DNA from: Rhizobiales bacterium 2SD
Lineage (GTDB): Bacteria > Pseudomonadota > Alphaproteobacteria > Rhizobiales > Beijerinckiaceae
Direction: 5' to 3'
DNA: 64,000 nt
Assembly (NCBI GenBank): GCA_005502805.1
Contig: SCMY01000006.1
Span: 248,001-312,000 of the forward strand
Every line of letters starts with the position of its first letter. Position 1 is the first letter of the stretch. Shown one piece after another: positions 17,993 through 26,308 of this stretch. A model generated the notes under the pieces. It did no database searches and was not told the DNA's origin. It saw nothing but the letters and a program-made list of their open reading frames with translations. The position numbers and the translations under genes were made by a program.

Positions 17993-18953
17993 GGCGAACA
18001 CCATCCTCAAAGTCACCTCGGCGTCCTGCCGTTTCGACGTCTCGGCGCCGACGCTGTCGCGTCTGTTCTCGCATGAGCCGCGCCGGATCCTGCGCGCGGT
18101 CGAGAACGTCTCGTTCAGCGTCCAGCGCGGCACGACCTTCAGCATCGTCGGCGAGTCCGGCTGCGGGAAGTCGACGCTGGCGCGGATGGTCGTCGGCCTG
18201 CAGCGGCCGACGCAGGGCATGCTCGATTTCAAGGACATCAGGCGTGCCGACGGCTCGGTCGGGCCGCCGCGGGTGCAGATGATCTTCCAGGACCCCTACG
18301 CCTCGCTCAATCCACGCTGGCGCGTCGGCGACATCATCGCCGAGCCGATCCGCGAGCTGAAGCTGCGCAAGGACGAAGGCGAGACCGCGACCCGCGTCGG
18401 CGACCTTCTGGAGATCGTCGGCCTGTCGCGCGCGGATGCGAGCCGCTTCCCGCACGAATTCTCCGGCGGCCAGCGCCAGCGCATCTCGATCGCCCGCGCG
18501 CTGGCGACCGAGGCGGATTTCCTGGTCTGCGACGAGCCGACCTCGGCGCTCGACGTCTCCGTCCAGGCGCAGATCCTCAATTTGATGGTCCGGCTGCAGA
18601 AGGAATTCGGGCTGACCTATCTCTTCATCAGCCACAACCTCTCGGTGGTCCGGCACATGTCGGACCATCTCGCCATCATGTATCTCGGCCGCTTCGTCGA
18701 GAGCGGGCCGGCGGAAGAGGTGTTCGGCCGGCCGCGCCACCCCTATACGCGGCTCCTCCTCGACACGATCCCCGATGTCGAGCAGCCGAACCGCCAGCGC
18801 CGGCCGATGTCGGGCGAGGTGCCGAGCCCGATCGCGCCGCCGCCGGGCTGCGCCTTCCATCCGCGCTGCGCGCAGGCGGTCGAGCGCTGCCGCACCGAGG
18901 CGCCGGCGCTGCGGCGCGAGGGCGAGCTGGAGATCGCCTGCCATTTGGCGTGA
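17985..18953 (+). CDS. ABC transporter ATP-binding protein, DppF type
   Basis: 322 aa from the ATG at 17985, overlapping the DppD-type gene by 8 bp with GGGAGATGG just before it; a longer frame from 17946 adds residues unlike the family. Walker A is GESGCGKST, the signature is FSGGQRQR, and Walker B is FLVCDEPTSALD. The C-terminal CAFHPRCAQAVERC matches the DppF/OppF tail. It is the last gene of the operon that begins at 10501 and ends just before the nested repeat at 18978. Confidence 0.96.
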   Translation: MAEANTILKVTSASCRFDVSAPTLSRLFSHEPRRILRAVENVSFSVQRGTTFSIVGESGCGKSTLARMVVGLQRPTQGMLDFKDIRRADGSVGPPRVQMIFQDPYASLNPRWRVGDIIAEPIRELKLRKDEGETATRVGDLLEIVGLSRADASRFPHEFSGGQRQRISIARALATEADFLVCDEPTSALDVSVQAQILNLMVRLQKEFGLTYLFISHNLSVVRHMSDHLAIMYLGRFVESGPAEEVFGRPRHPYTRLLLDTIPDVEQPNRQRRPMSGEVPSPIAPPPGCAFHPRCAQAVERCRTEAPALRREGELEIACHLA

Positions 18954-18977
18954 GGTGAGCCAGCACGGAAACTCGCC

Positions 18978-19188
18978 GTCATTCCGGGGTGCTGCGCAGC
19001 AGCAAGCCCGGAACCCATAACCACGGCGCTTATCCAGTTCGTCATGCTCGCCCTTGTGGCGAGCATCCACGTCTTGGACACCACCTTGCCCGAACGAAGA
19101 CGTGGATGGTCGGGACAAGCCCGACCAAGACGGGAAGGCCTGTGTTCATGGGTTCCGGGCTCTTCGCTGCGCGAAGCCCCGGAAAGAC
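18978..19188. repeat. Nested hairpin repeat between convergent genes (outer element)
   Basis: The left end, GTCATTCCGGGG...CCCGGAACCCAT, and the right end, ATGGGTTCCGGG...CCCCGGAAAGAC, are inverted copies of each other and each also folds as a hairpin. The 91-bp element 19041..19131 lies in the middle, as if inserted into a pre-existing element of the same plan. The whole fills the 244-bp gap between the convergent DppF-type gene (ends 18953) and the IlvD/Edd gene (ends 19198), where it would act as a two-way terminator. Confidence 0.7.
19041..19131. repeat. 91-bp hairpin repeat (inner element), inverted copy of 14166..14256
   Basis: The outer hairpins are TGCTCGCC CTTGT GGCGAGCA and TGGTCGGG ACAAG CCCGACCA. 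Between them ATCCACGTCTT (19065..19075) pairs perfectly with AAGACGTGGAT (19097..19107), giving a hairpin-stem-hairpin cruciform. The length is exactly that of the copy at 14166..14256, in opposite orientation. Confidence 0.8.
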
Positions 19189-19197
19189 GGTGGAGGC

Positions 19198-20901
19198 TCA
19201 GCAGAAGTCGAAATCGACACCTTCGTCGGCCTGAAGGACGTGCTCACCATAGAGCCGGTCATAGCCGCGGCGCTCCCTTGCGGGCGGCTGCGGCAGCGCT
19301 GCCCGGCGCGCTTCTCGCTCAGACTCACTGACCAGAAGATCGAGCCGGCGTTCGGCGACGCTGAGCCTGATCCGGTCGCCATTGCGGACCAGCGCCAGCG
19401 GCCCCCCGACCGCCGCCTCCGGCGCGACATGCAGCACGATCGCGCCATAGGCGGTGCCGGACATGCGCGCATCGGAGATGCGGACCATATCCTTGACGCC
19501 CCTGGCTGCGAGCTTGCGCGGGATCGGCAGATAGCCGGCTTCCGGCATGGCCGCGGCGCTCTTGGGACCGGCATTCTGCAGCACGAGGATATCGTCCGGG
19601 CCGACATCGAGATCGGGATCGTCGATGCGGGCCGAGAGGTCTTCGAGCGATGAGAAGACGACGGCGCGGCCCTCATGTTCGAGCAGGCGCTTCTCGGCGG
19701 CGGCGCGCTTGACGATGGCGCCGCGTGGGGCGAGCGAACCGAACACCGCGACGAGGCCGCCATCGGGATCGACCGGCTCCGCCCGCGAACGGATGATCGT
19801 ACGGTCGACCTGGTCGACGAGGGGAGCGTCGATCAATTCGCGCAGGGTCTGCCCGGTCACGCTGAGGCAGTCGAGATGCAGCAGGTCGCGCAATTCCCGC
19901 AACACGGCAGGCACGCCGCCGGCGGCGAAGAAGTCCTCCATGTAGTTGTTGCCGACCGGCTTCAGGTTCACCAGCACCGGCGTCTCGTCCGAGAGCTGGT
20001 TGAGGCGGCTGAGGTCGACCTTGATGCCGGCGCGGCGGGCGATCGCGGTGAGGTGGACGACGGCGTTGGTCGAGCCCGAGATCGCCAGCAGCACGCGCCA
20101 GGCGTTCTCGATCGCCTGCTCGGTGACGATCTGGCGCGGCAGCAGCGTTTGCGTGCCGATCAGCGCGACGGCGCGCTTGCCGCTCTCCTCGGCGTTGCGC
20201 AGACGATCAGCGTGGACGGCCGGGATCGCGGCCGAGCGCGGCAGCGACAGCCCGAGCGTCTCGGCGATGCAGGCCATGGTCGAGGCGGTGCCCATCACTG
20301 CGCAGGTGCCGGCGGTGGTCGCGAGCCGGCCTTCGACGACGTCGATCTCGGCCTGGTCGATCTCGCCGGCGCGGAAACGGGCCCAGAAGCGGCGGCAATC
20401 GGTGCAGGCGCCGAGCCGCTCGCCCTTGTGGCGGCCGGTCGACATTGGCCCGGCGACGAGCTGGACGGTCGGGACATTGGCCGAGAGCGCCGCCATCAAC
20501 TGCGCCGGGACGGTCTTGTCGCAGCCGCCCATCAGCACGACGGCGTCGATCGGCTGGGCCCGGATCATCTCCTCCGTGCCCATCGCCATCAGGTTGCGGA
20601 ACTTCAGGCTGGTCGGGTTGAGGAAGACCTCGCCGAGCGAGATGGTCGGGAACTCGACCGGCAGGCCGCCGGCCATCAGCACGCCGCGCTTCACCGCCTC
20701 CAGCAGTTCAGGGAAGTGGCGGTGGCAGTTGTTGAAGCCGCTATAGGTGTTGGCGATGCCGACGATCGGCCGCGCCAGCGCCTCGTCGGAATAGCCCATC
20801 GAGCGGGCGAAGGAGCGGCGCAGATAGGCGGCGAAGTCCGGGTCGCCATAGTTGGTCAGCCCCCCGGCGATGCCGCGCCCCTTCGTTTCCTCGCCCGCCA
20901 T
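19198..20901 (-). CDS. IlvD/Edd-family dehydratase (dihydroxy-acid or sugar-acid dehydratase)
   Basis: 567 aa, full length for the family. The three iron-sulfur cysteines are present (NNCHRH Cys59, GGCDKT Cys127, GTCAVMG Cys200), as is the Lys129 next to the second, which is carbamylated in the family for Mg binding. Later blocks FFAAGGVPAVLREL and RISDARMSGTAYG are intact. These enzymes dehydrate dihydroxy acids to 2-keto acids. The PYSG-like NTYSGFNNCHRH start and the lone genomic setting favour a sugar-acid (aldonate) or other catabolic substrate over branched-chain amino acid synthesis. It follows the gamma-glutamyltransferase gene, after a strong hairpin. Confidence 0.9.
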   Translation of the reverse strand: MAGEETKGRGIAGGLTNYGDPDFAAYLRRSFARSMGYSDEALARPIVGIANTYSGFNNCHRHFPELLEAVKRGVLMAGGLPVEFPTISLGEVFLNPTSLKFRNLMAMGTEEMIRAQPIDAVVLMGGCDKTVPAQLMAALSANVPTVQLVAGPMSTGRHKGERLGACTDCRRFWARFRAGEIDQAEIDVVEGRLATTAGTCAVMGTASTMACIAETLGLSLPRSAAIPAVHADRLRNAEESGKRAVALIGTQTLLPRQIVTEQAIENAWRVLLAISGSTNAVVHLTAIARRAGIKVDLSRLNQLSDETPVLVNLKPVGNNYMEDFFAAGGVPAVLRELRDLLHLDCLSVTGQTLRELIDAPLVDQVDRTIIRSRAEPVDPDGGLVAVFGSLAPRGAIVKRAAAEKRLLEHEGRAVVFSSLEDLSARIDDPDLDVGPDDILVLQNAGPKSAAAMPEAGYLPIPRKLAARGVKDMVRISDARMSGTAYGAIVLHVAPEAAVGGPLALVRNGDRIRLSVAERRLDLLVSESEREARRAALPQPPARERRGYDRLYGEHVLQADEGVDFDFC

Positions 20902-20958
20902 GCCCGCTTCTCCCTCGACTTGTTCTGAGGAGAAGCTTGCCGGGATCGCCGGCGCTGT

Positions 20959-20986
20959 CGAGGCCGCCCTGTGCAGGGCGGCCTCG
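20959..20986 (-). terminator. Strong hairpin after the gamma-glutamyltransferase gene
   Basis: CGAGGCCGCCCT - GTGC - AGGGCGGCCTCG is a perfect 12-bp stem with a 4-base loop, 9 bases after the stop of the gene at 20995..22590. No T-run follows on the minus strand, so it is either an imperfect intrinsic terminator or an RNA-stabilising stem between that gene and the dehydratase gene. Confidence 0.6.
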
Positions 20987-20994
20987 CGCTGGGT

Positions 20995-22590
20995 TCAGTA
21001 GCCGAGGGCGCAGCCATCCTTGCGCGGGTCGGAGCCGCCGGTCAGCGTGCCCTTTTCCCAGTCGATCCAGATCGCCTGCGCGCCGCCCATCGGCGATTTC
21101 GGGACCTCGACCTTGAAGCCACGCGCCGTGAGGGCTGCACCGACGCTGTCGCGCAGGCGCCCTTCCGCCTCGACCGTGTTCGTGCCCGGCAGCGGGAACA
21201 GGCGGGGCAGGTCGATCGCCTCCTGCAGATCGAGGCCGTGGTCGAACAGCTTTGCCAGGAAATGAGCGTGGCCCATCGCCTGGTAGTGCCCGCCCATTAC
21301 GCCGAAGGGCATGACGACGCGACCGTTCTCGGCCAGCATGCCGGGGATGATGGTGTGCATCGGCCGCTTGCGCGGGGCGATGGCGTTGGGGTGACCCTGC
21401 TTCAGCACGAAGCTCTGGCCGCGATTATGGAAGAGCACGCCGGACTTCTTGGTCATCAGCCCGCTGCCATAGGGCGAGAAGATCGAGTTGATGAAGGAGA
21501 CGGCGTTGCGGTCCTTGTCGACGACGCTGATGTAGACAGTATCCTTGTGCTCGGCCCCGCCCGGGATGACCGGCAGCGGATCGAGTGCGCGCTGCGGATC
21601 GATCATGCCTGCGAGCTCGTCGGCGAGCGCATCCGAGAGTAGATGCTCGACCGGGACGTCGGCCTTGGCGGGGTCGGCGAGGAAGCGGTCGCGGGCGGCA
21701 TAGGCGAGGCGGGTCGCTTCCAGCTCGATATGCAGGTTCTCGACGGCGAGCGGGCCGCCCTTAGGCTGGAAGCGCTCGAGGATCTTCATGATCAGCAGGG
21801 CGATGACGCCCTGGCCGTTCGGCGGGCACTCATAGACGATGCGGCCGCGGAATGTGGCGCTGATCGGCGTGACGTATTCGCCCTCGGCCGCGGCGAAGTC
21901 GTCAGCCGTGTGCAGGCCGCCGGCAGCCTTGAGATAGTCGACCATCTCCCTGGCGATATCGCCGCGATAGAAGGCGTCGCGGCCCTCGCGGCCGATCGCT
22001 TCGAGCGTATCGGCGAGCGCTGGCTGGCGCTGGACGGTGCCGGCGGCCGGAGCCCTGCCGTCGACCAGGAAGATCGCGGTGGCGTTGGCGTCCTGGATCA
22101 GGGTCTCGTGCTGGGCGGCGAGGTCGTAGGCGACGCGCGGCGTCAGCGCATAGCCGTCGCGGGCATAGGCGATGGCGGGGGCGAGGACTTCCGACAGCGG
22201 CAGGCGGCCATGATCCTTGTTGAGCCGCGTCCAGGCGTCGATCGCGCCGGGCACGGTGACGACATGCGGCGAATGCCGCTCCAGCGTGGTGATGCCGGCC
22301 TTCTCGTACCAGTCCAGCGTCGCGGCGGCGGGCGTCCGGCCCGAGCCGTTATAGGCGACGATGTCGGTCGAGCCGCCGCGCGAATAGAGCACGAAGCAGT
22401 CGCCGCCGACGCCGGTCGACCCCGCCTCGACCACGCATTGCACGGCGCAGGCGGCGATCGCCGCGTCGATCGCGTTGCCACCAGCCTTCATGATGTCGAG
22501 CGCGGCGAGCGTCGAGGCGGGATGCGAGGTCGCCGCCATCGCATTGCGGCTGATGGCGAGGGACCGACCGGGAAGCTCAAGATCGCGCAT
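20995..22590 (-). CDS. Gamma-glutamyltransferase family protein (Ntn hydrolase)
   Basis: 531 aa. These enzymes are made as a precursor and cut themselves before a threonine that becomes the catalytic nucleophile; here it is Thr351 in EHKDTVYISVVD. The large-subunit signatures GGNAIDAAIAACAVQCVVE and GVGGDCFVLYS, and the small-subunit GVMGGHYQAMGHAH loop, are present. No signal peptide is visible, so it is probably cytoplasmic, as in many catabolic gamma-glutamyl or amide-cleaving members. It lies 68 bp after the binding protein gene at 22659 on the same strand, which suggests hydrolysis of the imported ligand. No good ribosome binding site precedes the ATG. Confidence 0.93.
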   Translation of the reverse strand: MRDLELPGRSLAISRNAMAATSHPASTLAALDIMKAGGNAIDAAIAACAVQCVVEAGSTGVGGDCFVLYSRGGSTDIVAYNGSGRTPAAATLDWYEKAGITTLERHSPHVVTVPGAIDAWTRLNKDHGRLPLSEVLAPAIAYARDGYALTPRVAYDLAAQHETLIQDANATAIFLVDGRAPAAGTVQRQPALADTLEAIGREGRDAFYRGDIAREMVDYLKAAGGLHTADDFAAAEGEYVTPISATFRGRIVYECPPNGQGVIALLIMKILERFQPKGGPLAVENLHIELEATRLAYAARDRFLADPAKADVPVEHLLSDALADELAGMIDPQRALDPLPVIPGGAEHKDTVYISVVDKDRNAVSFINSIFSPYGSGLMTKKSGVLFHNRGQSFVLKQGHPNAIAPRKRPMHTIIPGMLAENGRVVMPFGVMGGHYQAMGHAHFLAKLFDHGLDLQEAIDLPRLFPLPGTNTVEAEGRLRDSVGAALTARGFKVEVPKSPMGGAQAIWIDWEKGTLTGGSDPRKDGCALGY

Positions 22591-22658
22591 GGACTAGCTT
22601 TCGTGGAACATGGCTGGCGTCGATCGCCGGCCCTTCTGGGGAAGGAAGCGAAGGGCGG

Positions 22659-24242
22659 TCAGCCCTTGCGCAGATTGGTGAAGACCGGGACGCCGTTCAG
22701 CATGCCGGTGAGGTTCTTGCGATAGGCGACCGGCTGCAGGTACTGGCCGGCTGGAACATAGGGCACGTCCTGCATCGCCTGCAGCTCGATCTCGCGGGCG
22801 ATCGCCTTCTGCTGCGCCGGGTCGGCGTTGGCGAGGAAGCGGGCGCGCAGCGCCTCGATCTGCGGGCTGTCGGGCCAGCCGGGGCTGCCCTTGGCGCCGT
22901 TGCCGCGTAAGGGGGAGTTGGTCGCGGGCGAGCCGAGATCGATGCCGGACCAGTAGCTGACATAGCAGCTCCATCCGCCCTGCTCGACCGGCTGGCGGCT
23001 GCTGATACGCTGCAGCACCGTGCCCCAGTCGGCGGCGACGAAATCGACATTGCAGCCGATCCTGCGCAGCGCATCGGCCGCGACCTCGCAGACCAGAGCG
23101 ATGCGCGGCACGTCCTGGCCGGAGAGGAAGACGATGCGCTCGCCCTTGTAGCCGGAAGCCTCCAGCTCCTGCTTCAGCTTGGCGATGTCCTTGGGTGATT
23201 TGCGCAATTCGGCTGAGGCATCGGACGCCAAAGGCGAATTGCCGAAGAAGCCCATGCTGCCGCGCTCGACCTGCGGATCACCGCCGCAGACCGCGTTCAT
23301 GCAGTCCTCCTGGTCGATCGCCTTGAGGATCACACGGCGGATCGCCGGGTTGTTGAAGGGCGGCTGCAGATGGTTCAGTCGGAGCTGCCCGGCCATGCCG
23401 GTCCGGTCCTTGACCTCGACCACGATGTTCGGGTCCTTCCGCAGCAGCGGCAGCAAGTCGATGATCGGCTGCTCGACCCAATCGACCGCGCCGGTCTGCA
23501 AGGCCGCGACCGCGGTCGCGGCATCCGGCATCACGGTGAATTCGATGCGGTCGAGATAGGGCGTGCGCGGGCCGGCGGTGAAGCTCGGCGTGCCGCTCGG
23601 ACGCGGGACGTAGCCATCGTGCCTGGCATAGACATGGCGGGCGCCGGCGATGCGCTCGGCAGTGAGATATCGATAGGGGCCGCTGCCTATCGCCTCGGGG
23701 ATCTGCTTGAACGGGTCGGTCGCGGCAAGGCGTTCCGGCATGATCGCGGCGACGAGCGCGCTCGGGCGGGCGAGCGCCGCCGGCAGCTGCGGGAAGGGCG
23801 CCTTCAGCCGGAAGACGATGGTGCGGTCGTCAGGCGCCGAAAGCTCGTCGGTCGCCGCCATCAGTGCCTGGCCGAAAGTGTCGCGGGCGCCCCAGCGCTT
23901 GATCGAGGCGACGGCGTCGCGCGCCAGCACCTTGCTGCCGTCGTGGAAGACGAGGCCGGGCCGCAACGTCAGCGTCCAGCGCTTGCCGTCCTCCTCGACG
24001 ACATGGCCCTCGACCATTTGCGGCTGCGGCTGGAACTGGTCGTCCAGGCCGTAGAGCGTGTCCCAGACCAGCAGGGCATGGGTGCGGGTCGAATAGCCAT
24101 TGGTCCAGATCGGATCGATGATCGCGACGTCGGAATAGGGCACGAAGCGCAGGGTCTTGGCATCCTGCGCCGTGGCGAGATGCGGCGCGGCCGGCAGGAA
24201 GGCGGCTGCGGCCGAGGCTTTCAGGAACTGGCGTCGATCCAT
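22659..24242 (-). CDS. ABC transporter substrate-binding protein, family 5, Tat-exported
   Basis: 527 aa. The leader MDRRQFLKASAAAAFLPAAP has a twin-arginine motif (RRQFLK) and a cleavage region near residue 25, so export is probably by Tat. The family signature is WTLTLRPGLVFHDGSKVLARDAV (about 89-111), with SGPYRYL following. It binds a peptide-like ligand. No permease or ATPase gene is adjacent, making it the second orphan family 5 binding protein in this window. It lies between a GntR gene and the gamma-glutamyltransferase gene and is likely co-transcribed with both. GGGGAT precedes the ATG. Confidence 0.92.
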   Translation of the reverse strand: MDRRQFLKASAAAAFLPAAPHLATAQDAKTLRFVPYSDVAIIDPIWTNGYSTRTHALLVWDTLYGLDDQFQPQPQMVEGHVVEEDGKRWTLTLRPGLVFHDGSKVLARDAVASIKRWGARDTFGQALMAATDELSAPDDRTIVFRLKAPFPQLPAALARPSALVAAIMPERLAATDPFKQIPEAIGSGPYRYLTAERIAGARHVYARHDGYVPRPSGTPSFTAGPRTPYLDRIEFTVMPDAATAVAALQTGAVDWVEQPIIDLLPLLRKDPNIVVEVKDRTGMAGQLRLNHLQPPFNNPAIRRVILKAIDQEDCMNAVCGGDPQVERGSMGFFGNSPLASDASAELRKSPKDIAKLKQELEASGYKGERIVFLSGQDVPRIALVCEVAADALRRIGCNVDFVAADWGTVLQRISSRQPVEQGGWSCYVSYWSGIDLGSPATNSPLRGNGAKGSPGWPDSPQIEALRARFLANADPAQQKAIAREIELQAMQDVPYVPAGQYLQPVAYRKNLTGMLNGVPVFTNLRKG

Positions 24243-24323
24243 GGTTGATCCCCTCTTTGTTCTGGCTGGCCTTCGGGCGTTCTCGGGCGCGCGACCTTCT
24301 GGCGAGCCGCTGCGCCATTCAGT

Positions 24324-25031
24324 TCAAGGCTGAGTGCTCGCCGGCAGGGCTGAAGACGCTCCGACTGCCTGGCCGCGTTTGCGCAGGAACTCGGCAAGGC
24401 GAGGCGCGGTGCGCAGGACGTGGTCGCGCATCACCGCCTCGGCGTGCTCGGCGTCGCCGGTCCTGATGGCTTCGACAACCTCGTCCTGGCGTTCGGTGGC
24501 ATAAGCGGGCTGGGCGACGTGATGGAGCCAGACGCGCATATAAGGCTCGACGGCGATATGCAGCGCTGCGATCTGGGCGATCAGCTTGGGGTGACGGCTG
24601 AAGCCGCAGATATAGGCGTGGAATTCCTGGTGCCGGCTCAGCCAGTCGGCGCCGCCGGCAGCGCCGGCGCGGTGCATGCGGGCGACGTGGTCGTCGAGCT
24701 CTGCCAGAGCCGCGGCATCGAAGCGTGGCATGGCCAAGCGGACCGCCAGCCCCTCCAGCACCGAGCGGATCTCGAAAAGCTCGTAGATCTCCTCGATGGT
24801 CAGGCCTGAGACGATGCAGCCGCGATTGGGCCGGATGAGGACGAGGCCTTCATTGGCGAGGCGCTGGAAGGCTTCGCGCACCGGCATGCGGCTCATGGCG
24901 AGCTCGCGCGCGATCGTCTCCGGGATCAGGCGCTCGCCGGGTTGATAGCGCCCGCTGCGGATGTCTTGGAGAATGGCGCGATAGGCTTCGTCCTGCGCGG
25001 TCGCGGCCATTCCCTTGGAGGCGAAGCTCAT
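24324..25031 (-). CDS. GntR-family transcriptional regulator, FCD subfamily
   Basis: 235 aa. The winged helix is at about 15-80 (ETIARELAMSRMPVREAFQRLANEGLVLIRPNRGCIV) and the FCD domain at about 90-220 (SRHQEFHAYICGFSRHP, DEVVEAIRTGDAEHAEAVMRDH). It is the first gene of the operon with the Tat-exported binding protein and the gamma-glutamyltransferase. AGGGGA precedes the ATG. An inverted repeat 37-67 bp upstream of its start (25069..25098) is a candidate autoregulatory site. Confidence 0.92.
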   Translation of the reverse strand: MSFASKGMAATAQDEAYRAILQDIRSGRYQPGERLIPETIARELAMSRMPVREAFQRLANEGLVLIRPNRGCIVSGLTIEEIYELFEIRSVLEGLAVRLAMPRFDAAALAELDDHVARMHRAGAAGGADWLSRHQEFHAYICGFSRHPKLIAQIAALHIAVEPYMRVWLHHVAQPAYATERQDEVVEAIRTGDAEHAEAVMRDHVLRTAPRLAEFLRKRGQAVGASSALPASTQP

Positions 25032-25068
25032 CCCGTTCCCCTGCGCGCTGCCGCCATGCGGTCAGCTA

Positions 25069-25098
25069 CTTTGTATGAGTGTATCCACTATTACAAAG
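25069..25098. promoter_or_regulatory. Spaced inverted repeat, candidate GntR operator
   Basis: CTTTGTA and TACAAAG are perfect 7-base arms separated by 16 bases, in an AT-rich patch upstream of the GntR gene (start 25031) and downstream of the GT4 gene end (25157). Position favours autoregulation. Confidence 0.4.
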
Positions 25099-25156
25099 CC
25101 AGAAATCGACGGTGCGCAAGGGGTTCCTCGTGTCGACTAGGGCGGCCGCGTCGAGG

Positions 25157-26308
25157 TCAGAGCGCTGCGGCGTAGAACTCGAGATAGCGGCGCGTGACCT
25201 CGTGCCAGGAATAGGATGCGAGGTCGGAGAGGCGCGGGCGCGTATTGCCGGGATAGTGGACGAGGTCGGCATGAGCCTGTTCGACCGCCGTTGCAGCCTC
25301 TTCCGCATCGGCGAAGTCGACCGTGCGAACGACCGGGAACTTGCCGGCGAGGCTGGCGAAGGCGGCATTGGGCTGGACGATCGGCACCAGACCGGCGCTC
25401 ATCGCCTCGACCAAAGCAAGGCCGAAGCCCTCGAACTCGGAGGCCGAGACGAAGAGCGAGGCGTGGCTCATCACTTGCCTGGCCGCGGCATCGTCGAGGC
25501 CGAGATGCAGCGTGACGTTCTGCCCCATGCCGGCGTCTGCTATTGCCTTGCGCAGTGCTTCTTCCGTCCAGTCCGAGGCGACGCCCAGCATGTCGAGCTG
25601 CCAGGACGGCTCGCGCCGCGCCAGCGCCGCCATCGTTGCGATCAGCCGGTCCGGTCGCTTGTTCTTGGAGAAGCGCCCGATGCTGACCAGGCGCCGTTGC
25701 GGATCGGGGCTGGAGGCGCCGGCGAACTTGTCGAGGTCGACGCCGTTCTCGATCACCCGGACCTTGCCCGGCGCCAATCGCTCGAACATGCGGGCATCGT
25801 TGGTGCTGCAGCCGGCGATGCCGCGATAGATCTGCGCGGAGAGCCGGGTCGGGCCGTTGAACCAGATCTTCTTCAGGCCGGCGAAGTCGGCGGTGTGGAA
25901 GAAGCCGCCATGGGTGGTCGCGACCAGCGGCTTGCGATGCAGCAGCCATCCCAGAGCGAGCGCATCGAAGAAGAAGTCGATCGCGTGGACATGGACGAGA
26001 TCGGCGTCGCGCAGGTGCTTGAAGACCTCGGGCGCGAGCGGATAGCGCGTCGAGCCGCGGAACGGGATGCGGGTGATGGGGATGCCGTCGATCACCTCGC
26101 TCGCTGGCAGGACCAACCCCGGCTGGGAGAACAGCCGATCGAGCGTCACCACGGAAGGCCTGAGGCCGAGCGCGGCCTGTGCCCGGCAGAGATTGGCGAC
26201 GACGTCTTCCAGCCCGCCGCGATTGGGCAGGAACTGGCGCACGACATGGACAATGCGCGTGCCGGCCGGGACGGCGGGCGTGGCGCGATGGGAGAAGGGG
26301 GCGGTCAC
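25157..26308 (-). CDS. Glycosyltransferase family 4
   Basis: 383 aa from a GTG at 26308, chosen because GGGAGG lies 7 bases upstream and the GTGA overlaps the GH5 stop; longer frames run into the GH5 gene. GT-B fold: the N-terminal acceptor domain begins RIVHVVRQFLPNRGGLEDVV, and the C-terminal donor-binding domain has LVSIGRFSKNKRPDRLI and the EX7E motif EFEGFGLALVE. It is a retaining sugar transferase acting at the cytoplasmic face on a lipid-linked exopolysaccharide intermediate. It is the last gene of a five-gene operon (31713 to 25157) linked throughout by 4-bp overlaps. Confidence 0.92.
   Translation of the reverse strand: MTAPFSHRATPAVPAGTRIVHVVRQFLPNRGGLEDVVANLCRAQAALGLRPSVVTLDRLFSQPGLVLPASEVIDGIPITRIPFRGSTRYPLAPEVFKHLRDADLVHVHAIDFFFDALALGWLLHRKPLVATTHGGFFHTADFAGLKKIWFNGPTRLSAQIYRGIAGCSTNDARMFERLAPGKVRVIENGVDLDKFAGASSPDPQRRLVSIGRFSKNKRPDRLIATMAALARREPSWQLDMLGVASDWTEEALRKAIADAGMGQNVTLHLGLDDAAARQVMSHASLFVSASEFEGFGLALVEAMSAGLVPIVQPNAAFASLAGKFPVVRTVDFADAEEAATAVEQAHADLVHYPGNTRPRLSDLASYSWHEVTRRYLEFYAAAL

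Noticed and set aside
16979-18238. A 419-codon minus-strand frame opposite the DppD-type gene
   Set aside because: The plus strand holds Walker A, signature and Walker B motifs; the minus frame has none.
14166-19131. The inverted 91-bp repeats as ends of a composite transposon
   Set aside because: No transposase lies between them, the repeats are self-complementary hairpin elements, and similar elements occur at 12079 outside the supposed unit.
19198-20901. Calling the dehydratase ilvD of branched-chain amino acid synthesis
   Set aside because: Family motifs do not separate it from sugar-acid dehydratases, and the neighbours are catabolic.
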